Source: Paracoccaceae bacterium (GTDB taxonomy: Bacteria; Pseudomonadota; Alphaproteobacteria; Rhodobacterales; Rhodobacteraceae). From it: a stretch of 12,539 nt of DNA. Every line of letters starts with the position of its first letter. The first letter of the stretch is position 1. The position numbers and the translations under genes are program-made. The notes beneath the pieces were generated by a model. The model was not told where the DNA came from and searched no databases. It saw nothing but the letters and a program-made list of their open reading frames with translations. Of this stretch, positions 5,559 to 11,615 are shown in pieces. The stretch spans positions 1 through 12,539 of the forward strand of contig JALSHL010000242.1 in the NCBI GenBank assembly GCA_026982255.1. Direction: 5' to 3'.

Positions 5559-7334
5559 ATGCACGCTTTTCGCTCTCATAAATGCAATGAACTGACCGCC
5601 GCCAATGTCGGCGAGGATGTCCGCCTGTCCGGCTGGGTGCATCGCGTGCGCGATCATGGCGGTGTGCTGTTTATCGACCTGCGCGACCATTACGGTATCA
5701 CGCAGGTTCTGGCCGACGAGGATTCGCCGGCATTTCACGAACTGGAAAAGGTGCGTTCCGAATGGGTGATCCGCATTGACGGCACCGTCAAGGCGCGCGA
5801 TCCGGAACTGGTGAACGAAAATATCCCGACCGGCGAGATCGAGGTTTTCATCAGGGATATGGAAGTCCTCGGTGCCTCCGAGGAATTGCCGCTGCCGGTG
5901 TTCGGCGAGCCGGAATACCCCGAGGAAACCCGCCTGAAATACCGTTTTCTGGATCTGCGCCGCGAGGGGCTGCACAACCGGATGATGCTGCGCTCCAACG
6001 TGATTGCCAGCCTGCGCCGCCGGATGATGGATATCGGGTTCAACGAATACCAGACACCTATTATTACCGCCTCCAGCCCCGAAGGTGCCCGCGACTTTCT
6101 GGTGCCCTCGCGCCTGCACCCGGGCAAGTTCTATGCCCTGCCGCAGGCACCGCAGCAGTTCAAGCAGATGATGATGGTGGCCGGTTTCGACAAATATTTC
6201 CAGATCGCGCCCTGTTTCCGCGACGAGGACCCGCGTGCCGACCGCTCGCCCACCGATTTCTATCAGCTCGATATGGAAATGAGCTTTGTCACCCAGCAGG
6301 ACGTATTCGACACGATCGAGCCGGTGATGATCGGCGTGTTCGAGGAATTCGGCGGTGGTCGTCCGGTCAGCAAGGAGATCCCGCAGATTTCCTACAAGGA
6401 CGCGGCGCTGTGGTATGGCTCCGACAAGCCGGACCTGCGCAACCCGATCAAGATGCAGATCGTCAGCGAGCATTTTGCCGGCTCGGGCTTCAAAATCTTC
6501 GCCAGCCTGCTGGAGCAGGAGGGCACCGAGATCCGCGCCATTCCCGCCCCCGGCGGCGGGTCGCGCAAGTTTTGCGACCGTATGAACAAATTCGCGCAGC
6601 AGGAAGGCCTGCCCGGCATGGGCTATATTTTCTGGCGCGAGATGGACGGCGAGATGGATGCCGCCGGACCGTTGGCCAAAAACATCGGCCCCGAACGGAC
6701 CGAGGCGATCCGCCAGCAGCTCGGCCTCGGCATCGGCGATGCAGCGTTTTTCCTTGGCGGCAAGCCGAAAAGCTTCGAGGCTGTGGCTGGGCGCGCGCGC
6801 AACGTCATCGGCAAGGAGCTGGGCCTAACCGACGAGAACCGTTTCGAAATGTGCTGGGTCGTCGATTTCCCGATCTTCGAGAAGGACGAGGAAACCGGCA
6901 AGATCGATTTCGAACACAACCCGTTCTCCATGCCGCAGGGCGGGATGGAGGCGCTGGAGGGCGATCCGCTCGAAGTTCTGGGCTACCAGTATGACCTTGC
7001 CTGTAATGGCTACGAACTGATTTCCGGCGCGATCCGCAATCACAAGCTGGACATTATGTACAAGGCCTTCGGCATTGCCGGTTACGGCAAGGAAGAGGTC
7101 GAGAAACGTTTTGGCGGGATGGTCAAGGCGTTCAAATACGGTGCCCCGCCGCATGGTGGTTGCGCCGCCGGTATCGATCGCATGGTCATGCTGCTGGCCG
7201 ACGAGGAAAATATTCGCGAAGTCATCATGTTCCCGATGAACCAGCGCGCCGAGGACCTGATGATGGAAGCCCCGGGCGAGGTCACGAACGAGCAGCTTCG
7301 CGAGCTGGGCCTGCGTATTATCCCGCAGGACTGA
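5559..7334 (+). CDS. aspS: Aspartyl-tRNA synthetase, probably non-discriminating
   Basis: This 591-residue class II synthetase charges tRNA-Asp in the cytoplasm. The N-terminal OB-fold anticodon domain has LSGWVHRVRDHGGVLFIDL (23-41). The catalytic core has motif 2 around FRDEDPRADR, with QAPQQFK before it. A bacterial GAD insertion lies in the middle, and motif 3 is GCAAGIDRMVMLL near the C-terminus. The length is normal for bacterial AspRS. I chose the ATG at 5559 (MHAFRSHKC), with GGGA upstream, over a GTG at 5493 that would add 22 unconserved residues. H33 matches His31 of Pseudomonas aeruginosa AspRS, a residue linked to charging both tRNA-Asp and tRNA-Asn; discriminating enzymes such as E. 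coli carry Leu there. This suggests that Asn-tRNA is made through GatCAB. The next gene begins 66 bases after the stop. Confidence 0.97.
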   Translation: MHAFRSHKCNELTAANVGEDVRLSGWVHRVRDHGGVLFIDLRDHYGITQVLADEDSPAFHELEKVRSEWVIRIDGTVKARDPELVNENIPTGEIEVFIRDMEVLGASEELPLPVFGEPEYPEETRLKYRFLDLRREGLHNRMMLRSNVIASLRRRMMDIGFNEYQTPIITASSPEGARDFLVPSRLHPGKFYALPQAPQQFKQMMMVAGFDKYFQIAPCFRDEDPRADRSPTDFYQLDMEMSFVTQQDVFDTIEPVMIGVFEEFGGGRPVSKEIPQISYKDAALWYGSDKPDLRNPIKMQIVSEHFAGSGFKIFASLLEQEGTEIRAIPAPGGGSRKFCDRMNKFAQQEGLPGMGYIFWREMDGEMDAAGPLAKNIGPERTEAIRQQLGLGIGDAAFFLGGKPKSFEAVAGRARNVIGKELGLTDENRFEMCWVVDFPIFEKDEETGKIDFEHNPFSMPQGGMEALEGDPLEVLGYQYDLACNGYELISGAIRNHKLDIMYKAFGIAGYGKEEVEKRFGGMVKAFKYGAPPHGGCAAGIDRMVMLLADEENIREVIMFPMNQRAEDLMMEAPGEVTNEQLRELGLRIIPQD

Positions 7335-7335
7335 T

Positions 7336-7356
7336 TTTCCGCGACGGAAATTCCGT
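7336..7356. repeat. Nested TTCCG/CGGAA dyads after aspS
   Basis: TTTCCG-CGA-CGGAAA (7336-7350) and ACGGAA-A-TTCCGT (7344-7356) share the middle arm, so three alternating half-sites lie side by side. They begin one base after the aspS stop and cover the place where a -35 for the TATAAT at 7366 would sit. They could be a repressor or activator operator, or two competing hairpins in read-through mRNA. No T-run follows, so a standard terminator is unlikely. Confidence 0.6.
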
Positions 7357-7400
7357 TCCCTCCCGTATAATCCCCTGAACAACCGATTTGGGGAGGGAAC
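7355..7400 (+). promoter_or_regulatory. Inverted repeat that pairs with the DUF1800 ribosome binding site
   Basis: GTTCCCTCCC (7355-7364) is a perfect 10-base complement of GGGAGGGAAC (7391-7400), the ribosome site and the bases up to the ATG of the next gene. The 26-base loop contains the TATAAT at 7366-7371. An mRNA reading through from aspS would hide the ribosome site, whereas an mRNA started from the TATAAT (near 7378) lacks the left arm and leaves it free. The pairing is seen; the switch is inferred. Confidence 0.6.
7366..7371 (+). promoter_or_regulatory. -10 box TATAAT for the DUF1800-DUF1501 pair
   Basis: A perfect TATAAT lies 29 bases before the DUF1800 ATG. The -35 region (about 7341-7348, GCGACGGA) is poor and overlaps the nested dyads at 7336-7356, which suggests a regulated promoter. 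Confidence 0.5.
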
Positions 7401-8756
7401 ATGGCTGTCTCGACATTCATTCTGAACAACAGGTTCGGATACGGCATTCGTCCGGGAGCACCTGCGGCCACCAGCGTGGCCGAAGCTCTGGCGGGGTTGA
7501 CCGCGCGCGATCCACTGGAAAAAACATTCCGTCGCCCCTCGATCAGGGACCGGATCAAACTCTATGAAGAGGACCGGAAGCTTCGCAGGGACGAGCGTAA
7601 CAAGATCGCGGGTGCCACGGAGCGCCGCAAAGAGCATCGCAAGAAAATCCGGACACTGATTGCCGAGGACCGGCGCGCCTTTCTGGCCCGTGCCAGCCTG
7701 TCGGACTTCGGATTTCGCGAGCGGCTGGTGGGCTTCTGGACCGACCATTTCACCGTTGCCGGAAAGAACCAGCAGTTGCGGCTGGCAATCGGCTCCTATG
7801 TTGACGAGGCCATTCGCCCGAACATCGCCGGAAACTTTTCGGCGCTGTTGAAGGCGGTTGTCACCCATCCGGCGATGCTGCTGTATCTGGACCAGAATGC
7901 TTCGGTCGGGCCGAACTCCCCTGTCGGAAAGCGGCGCGGGCGCGGGTTGAATGAAAACCTTGCCCGCGAAATTCTGGAACTGCATACGATGGGAGTCGAG
8001 GGCGGCTATACGCAGGATGACGTGCGCCAGTTTGCGGAACTGTTGACCGGTTTCGGTATCGGCAGGAACGGGTTCTCCTTTGATCCGAAGCGGGCCGAAC
8101 CGGGGGCGGAAACGGTCCTTGGCAAAAGCTATGGCGGGGGGCAGCCCTCGGCCGACGATGTATTTGCCTTTCTTGACAATCTGGCAGTGCATCCCGATAC
8201 GGCAATAAATATCGGCCGCAAACTCGCGGTGCATTTCGTGTCGGAGACCCCGTCGCAGGCGCTGGTGGATGCCATTGCCGCGGCCTATCGCGACTCGAAA
8301 GGCGATTTGGTGGCGACCTACGAGGCCATGTTGACCCATCCGGCCAGCGCCACCCCGAAACGGGAAAAAGTCAAGCAGCCGATGGAGTATGTCGTTTCCA
8401 CGGTGCGGGCCCTCGATATCGGCGACGTGCTGGCGGGTTCTCCGGTCCGCGAATTGCGCGACGGTCTGGCCGTGCCGATGATGGCCATGGGGCAGGAACT
8501 GTTACGCCCCCCGGGACCCGACGGCTGGTCCGAGGCCGGTGCCGACTGGATCACCCCGCCGGCCCTCGCGGCGCGGATCGAGTGGGCGACATTGATTGCC
8601 CGCGAATACGGGCAGGATACCGATCCGCGGGAACTGCTGTTGCAGGTGCTGGGCGAGGATACATCCAACGCCCTGAAGGTTGCTGTCGCGGGCGCCGAAA
8701 GCAAATGGGAAGGCGTGGCGCTTCTGCTCGTTTCCCCGGAATTCAACAGACGTTGA
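7401..8756 (+). CDS. DUF1800 family protein
   Basis: This 451-residue protein of unknown function has clear family motifs: N-terminal NRFGYGIRPG (10-19), FWTDHFTV (112-119), LNENLAREILELHTMG (183-198), GGYTQDDV (201-208) and LLTGFGIG (214-221). The C-terminal part includes PPGPDGW (370-376), also usual for the family. A highly charged stretch (about 50-92), rich in Arg, Lys and Glu, may form a helical arm. No signal peptide or membrane span is visible, although its constant partner DUF1501 has a Tat-type signal. The ATG is preceded by GGGAGGGA. The stop is 11 bases before the DUF1501 ATG, so the two are co-transcribed and probably act together, as they do in many bacteria. Its own promoter may lie at 7366. 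The biochemical role is not known to me. Confidence 0.9.
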   Translation: MAVSTFILNNRFGYGIRPGAPAATSVAEALAGLTARDPLEKTFRRPSIRDRIKLYEEDRKLRRDERNKIAGATERRKEHRKKIRTLIAEDRRAFLARASLSDFGFRERLVGFWTDHFTVAGKNQQLRLAIGSYVDEAIRPNIAGNFSALLKAVVTHPAMLLYLDQNASVGPNSPVGKRRGRGLNENLAREILELHTMGVEGGYTQDDVRQFAELLTGFGIGRNGFSFDPKRAEPGAETVLGKSYGGGQPSADDVFAFLDNLAVHPDTAINIGRKLAVHFVSETPSQALVDAIAAAYRDSKGDLVATYEAMLTHPASATPKREKVKQPMEYVVSTVRALDIGDVLAGSPVRELRDGLAVPMMAMGQELLRPPGPDGWSEAGADWITPPALAARIEWATLIAREYGQDTDPRELLLQVLGEDTSNALKVAVAGAESKWEGVALLLVSPEFNRR

Positions 8757-8767
8757 GGGAGGCGATC

Positions 8768-9952
8768 ATGAAAAACGGAATGACACGACGCACATTGTTG
8801 CGAAACACGCTAATCGTCGGCTGCAGCGCGGCGGCCAGCCCGCTGATCACACCGGTCACACTGGCGGCAATGCCGGGCGACAACCGGCTTGTGGTGATTA
8901 TCCTGCGCGGCGCGATGGACGGGTTGGACGTGGTGCAGCCCTATGGCGACCCCGAACTGGCCGGTCTGCGCAGCAGCATCAAGGCAGGCGAGGCAGGTGA
9001 GGCCCATGATCTGGACGGGTTCTTTTCCCTGCACAGGGAACTGGGCGATTTGATGCCGTTGTGGAACGCTGGAGAGCTGGCGTTTGCGCATGCGGTCTCC
9101 ACCCCCTATCGCAACAAGCGCAGCCACTTTGACGGGCAGGACTTCCTTGAAAACGGCGGCATGGCCAGTGACGGTAGCCTGACCGACAACCGCGACGGCT
9201 GGCTGAACCGGATGCTGACACTTGTGCCGGGAGCGACGGCCACAACCGCGTTCAGTGTCGGACGCAAACGCATGATGCTGCTGGACGGTGCGGCCGAGAC
9301 CTCCAGCTGGAGTCCCGACAGCGATCTGGACCTGTCGCCGACAACACAACAACTACTTGGCAAGCTCTACGCACAGGACCCCCTGTTCGAGGATGCAGCG
9401 CAGGTGGCCTTCGAACTGTCGGCCAGGATGGACGGCGCCATGAACCCCGCACAAGCGGCGCGGGCTGCCGCATTGGCATCTTTTGCTGCCGACCGGTTGA
9501 ACGAGGAAACCCGCATTGCCGCGTTTTCCATTGGCGGCTGGGATACACACAACAACCAGAAAACCGCTCTGGGCCGTCCGTTGCGCGAACTCCAGACTGC
9601 CATCCTGACATTGAAAGAACGCCTCGGCCCCAACTGGGACCGGACAACGGTACTGGCGATGACCGAATTCGGCCGCACCGTGCGCGAGAACGGTTCCGGC
9701 GGCACCGACCACGGCACGGGCGGCGCGATGTTTATGGCCGGTGGTGCCGTCAAGGGCGGCAAGGTGCATGGCGACTGGCCCGGGCTGGGCGAGCTGGACC
9801 TCTATCAGAACCGCGATCTGGAACCGACCCGCGACGTGCGCGCCTACGCCGCCTGGGCCTTGCGCGATATGTTCGGAATGCAACGCGCGGAGCTAGAGGA
9901 ATTCATCTTCCCCGGCCTCGATATGGGAGGCGATCCGCGCATGTTGCGCTAA
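8768..9952 (+). CDS. DUF1501 family protein with Tat-like signal
   Basis: This 394-residue protein belongs to the sulfatase/alkaline-phosphatase-like DUF1501 family. The N-terminus reads MTRRTLLRN (5-13), followed by a hydrophobic stretch ending near TLAA (31-34), a twin-arginine signal that would send the folded protein to the periplasm. Likely metal-site residues are D51 (LRGAMDG), H120, D259 and H261 (GGWDTH), E300 and R303 (EFGR), and D314 and H315 (GTDHGTGG). All the motifs are intact, so it is probably an active metal-binding hydrolase-like protein, but no substrate can be named. GGGAGG lies 5 bases before the ATG, just after the DUF1800 stop. A longer frame from 8582 lies inside DUF1800 in another frame and is rejected as a start. 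Confidence 0.9.
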   Translation: MKNGMTRRTLLRNTLIVGCSAAASPLITPVTLAAMPGDNRLVVIILRGAMDGLDVVQPYGDPELAGLRSSIKAGEAGEAHDLDGFFSLHRELGDLMPLWNAGELAFAHAVSTPYRNKRSHFDGQDFLENGGMASDGSLTDNRDGWLNRMLTLVPGATATTAFSVGRKRMMLLDGAAETSSWSPDSDLDLSPTTQQLLGKLYAQDPLFEDAAQVAFELSARMDGAMNPAQAARAAALASFAADRLNEETRIAAFSIGGWDTHNNQKTALGRPLRELQTAILTLKERLGPNWDRTTVLAMTEFGRTVRENGSGGTDHGTGGAMFMAGGAVKGGKVHGDWPGLGELDLYQNRDLEPTRDVRAYAAWALRDMFGMQRAELEEFIFPGLDMGGDPRMLR

Positions 9953-9982
9953 CAGGATTGCGGGTGGCCGTGACGATGCACC

Positions 9983-10012
9983 TTGACAGTTCCTCCGCAC
10001 GCACCGAAGTAA
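9983..10012 (+). promoter_or_regulatory. Possible promoter for nitroreductase-EI24 operon
   Basis: A perfect TTGACA (9983-9988) lies in the 87-base gap after DUF1501, but the matching -10 (AAGTAA, 10007-10012) is poor. There is no terminator between the operons, so read-through from DUF1501 is also possible. Confidence 0.3.
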
Positions 10013-10039
10013 GGGCGGTAACATTTGATTGGACCTGTC

Positions 10040-10618
10040 ATGCCCGAGCAAAACCCTGCCGTCCTCGACTTTCTGCTGAACAGGCGCTCGCGCCCTGCCA
10101 AAATGCTGGTCGCGCCCTTTCCCGACGCCCGCGAGTTACGCCCGATCCTGACCGCCGCAGCCCGCACCCCCGACCATGGCAAGCTGGAACCTTGGCGATT
10201 TATCGTGCTGCAAGGGGATGCGTTGCCGCGTCTTGCGGAACTGGTGGTCCTGCGCGGGGCCGAACTGGGCCTGGAGCCGGAAAAGGTCGAGAAGGCCCGT
10301 TCCGGTTTCGCCAACGCGGGCGCCGTTGTCACCGTCGTTGCCTCGCCCGTCGAGTCGGAAAAAGTGCCCGAGATCGAACAGATACTGTCCGCCGGCGCGG
10401 TCTGCCTTGCTGCCCTCAATGCGGCTCTTGCCAGTGGCTGGGGGGCGAACTGGCTGACCGGCTGGATGGCAATGGACAGACCGTTCCTGAAAGCCGCACT
10501 GGATCTGGAACCGCAGGAATTTGTCGCCGGTTTTATCCATATCGGCACCGCGCGCCACACGCCGCCGGAACGCCCGCGCCCCGATATTGATGCCATCACC
10601 AGCTGGGTTTCCGAATGA
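10040..10618 (+). CDS. Nitroreductase family protein, YdjA-like
   Basis: This 192-residue flavoprotein of the small, compact nitroreductase branch probably binds FMN and uses NAD(P)H; the physiological substrate is unknown. RRS (15-17) is the FMN phosphate-binding signature near the N-terminus. AARTPDHGKLEPWRFIVL (40-57) is the YdjA-type core motif. GWGANWLTGW (133-142) lies in the flavin-binding C-terminal half, and GFIHIGT (164-170) is the closing strand. I prefer the ATG at 10040 over the TTG at 10025, which would add five residues; the ribosome site is weak (TTGGA). The stop overlaps the start of the EI24 gene in ATGA, so the two are translationally coupled. The family call is firm, but the subgroup name rests on motif likeness. 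Confidence 0.9.
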   Translation: MPEQNPAVLDFLLNRRSRPAKMLVAPFPDARELRPILTAAARTPDHGKLEPWRFIVLQGDALPRLAELVVLRGAELGLEPEKVEKARSGFANAGAVVTVVASPVESEKVPEIEQILSAGAVCLAALNAALASGWGANWLTGWMAMDRPFLKAALDLEPQEFVAGFIHIGTARHTPPERPRPDIDAITSWVSE

Positions 10619-11307
10619 ATCTGTTTGCAGACTTCGGCAAGGCCCTGTCACAGATGGGCGACCCGAAATTCCAGAAAGTGTTCTGGAAGTCCCTGTTTCT
10701 GTCCTTCGTTCTGGTGCTGCTACCGTTTTTTGCCATTACCGGCTTTCTGGACTGGGCGCTGCCGGAAACCCTCACCTTGCCGTGGATTGGCGAAATCGCC
10801 GTGCATGGCGGCCTGCTTTCGGTTGCCAGCATCATCACCCTGTTTTTGCTGTCTTTTTTAATGTTTCCCGTCGCTTCTATCATCATCGGATTTTTCCTCG
10901 AGGAAATCTCGGATGCGGTAGAGGCCCGCTATTACCCGCAACTTCCGCCGGTCAAACGGGTGCCGGTCATTCCGATGTTGATTGACGCAATGCAATTCAT
11001 CGGTGTGATGATCCTCGCCAATATTGTCGTGCTGGTGTTCTATCTGCTGTCCTCGGTTTTCGCCCCGCTGATCTTCTGGAGCCTGAACGGATACCTGATG
11101 GGGCGCGAGTATTTCCAGCTGGTCGCCGCCCGGCGCATCGGCATGCGCGAGGCCACTCGCTTGCGCAAACGATATTTCGGCCAGATCTGGCTGGCCGGTT
11201 TTTTGATGGCGATCCCGCTGTCGGTTCCGCTGGTGAATCTCGTGATCCCGATTTTCGGCGTTGCGGTGTTTACGCACCAGTTCCACCGGCTGTATGGCGA
11301 CAGTTGA
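10615..11307 (+). CDS. EI24/CysZ-like integral membrane protein
   Basis: This 230-residue inner-membrane protein has hydrophobic stretches at about 25-46, 64-95 (long, perhaps a hairpin), 125-157 and 192-220. A conserved-looking cytoplasmic segment GREYFQLVAARRIG (163-176), followed by a basic stretch LRKRY, is typical of the EI24/DUF540 family, to which the sulfate transporter CysZ belongs. No cysteine-biosynthesis genes are nearby, so sulfate transport is not supported by context. Many alphaproteobacteria carry an EI24 protein of unknown role. The ATG overlaps the nitroreductase stop by 4 bases. No clear hairpin terminator follows in the 65 bases before the tRNA gene. Confidence 0.85.
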   Translation: MNLFADFGKALSQMGDPKFQKVFWKSLFLSFVLVLLPFFAITGFLDWALPETLTLPWIGEIAVHGGLLSVASIITLFLLSFLMFPVASIIIGFFLEEISDAVEARYYPQLPPVKRVPVIPMLIDAMQFIGVMILANIVVLVFYLLSSVFAPLIFWSLNGYLMGREYFQLVAARRIGMREATRLRKRYFGQIWLAGFLMAIPLSVPLVNLVIPIFGVAVFTHQFHRLYGDS

Positions 11308-11335
11308 AGAACTTCCCCGCCACAGAAAAAACCGC

Positions 11336-11365
11336 TTGTGCAGCCCTGCCTGTAAAGGCTAAACA
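11336..11365 (+). promoter_or_regulatory. Possible tRNA-Ser promoter
   Basis: TTGTGC (11336-11341) and TAAACA (11360-11365) are 18 bases apart and end 7 bases before the mature tRNA. Both are only partial matches, so the tRNA could also be made from the upstream operon. Confidence 0.3.
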
Positions 11366-11372
11366 CCTCCTC

Positions 11373-11462
11373 GGAGACGTGGCCGAGTGGTCGAAGGCGC
11401 TCCCCTGCTAAGGGAGTATACCGGGAACGGTATCGAGGGTTCGAATCCCTTCGTCTCCGCCA
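11373..11462 (+). tRNA. tRNA-Ser(GCT)
   Basis: This is a complete 90-base tRNA including an encoded CCA. The acceptor stem pairs GGAGACG (11373-11379) with CGTCTCC (11452-11458), with discriminator G at 11459. The anticodon stem is CTCCC/GGGAG (11400-11404, 11412-11416) around loop CTGCTAA, with anticodon GCT at 11407-11409, reading AGC and AGT. A long variable arm (ATACCG/CGGTAT) marks it as a serine tRNA. The T-loop is TTCGAAT. Its 3' end is the likely attachment site of the following island; the tRNA is intact, as expected when an element restores the 3' end on integration. Confidence 0.98.
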
Positions 11463-11557
11463 GACACCCATTTTTATTGATATTATTGAATTGCGAATAG
11501 AGGTGTAATGCCTTTAATTTTCTGGATTTATTGTCTTGGCGCATGTTTTTCGACAAT

Positions 11558-11586
11558 TTGGAATATCCCTTGATTTTGTTTACTGT
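11558..11586 (+). promoter_or_regulatory. Possible promoter of the right integrase
   Basis: TTGGAA (11558-11563) and TACTGT (11581-11586) are 17 bases apart in AT-rich DNA, giving a start near 11593 and a short leader before the ATG at 11616. The matches are moderate only. Confidence 0.3.
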
Positions 11587-11615
11587 GTGGGAAACGCAAG
11601 GGGTGCCCTCCGAAT

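Noticed and set aside
5424..6473. Long minus-strand open frame opposite aspS (349 codons)
   Set aside because: It is a shadow of aspS codon bias; the sense strand has a clear, full-length synthetase.
6825..8339. Minus-strand open frame of 504 codons across aspS and DUF1800
   Set aside because: It crosses two well-supported genes and their intergenic control region and has no recognisable domain.
9353..9883. Minus-strand frame opposite DUF1501
   Set aside because: Antisense shadow without recognisable domains.
11040..11471. Minus-strand frame containing RRRRDSNPRY
   Set aside because: This is the familiar artefact of translating a tRNA-Ser gene backwards, extended into antisense of the EI24 gene.
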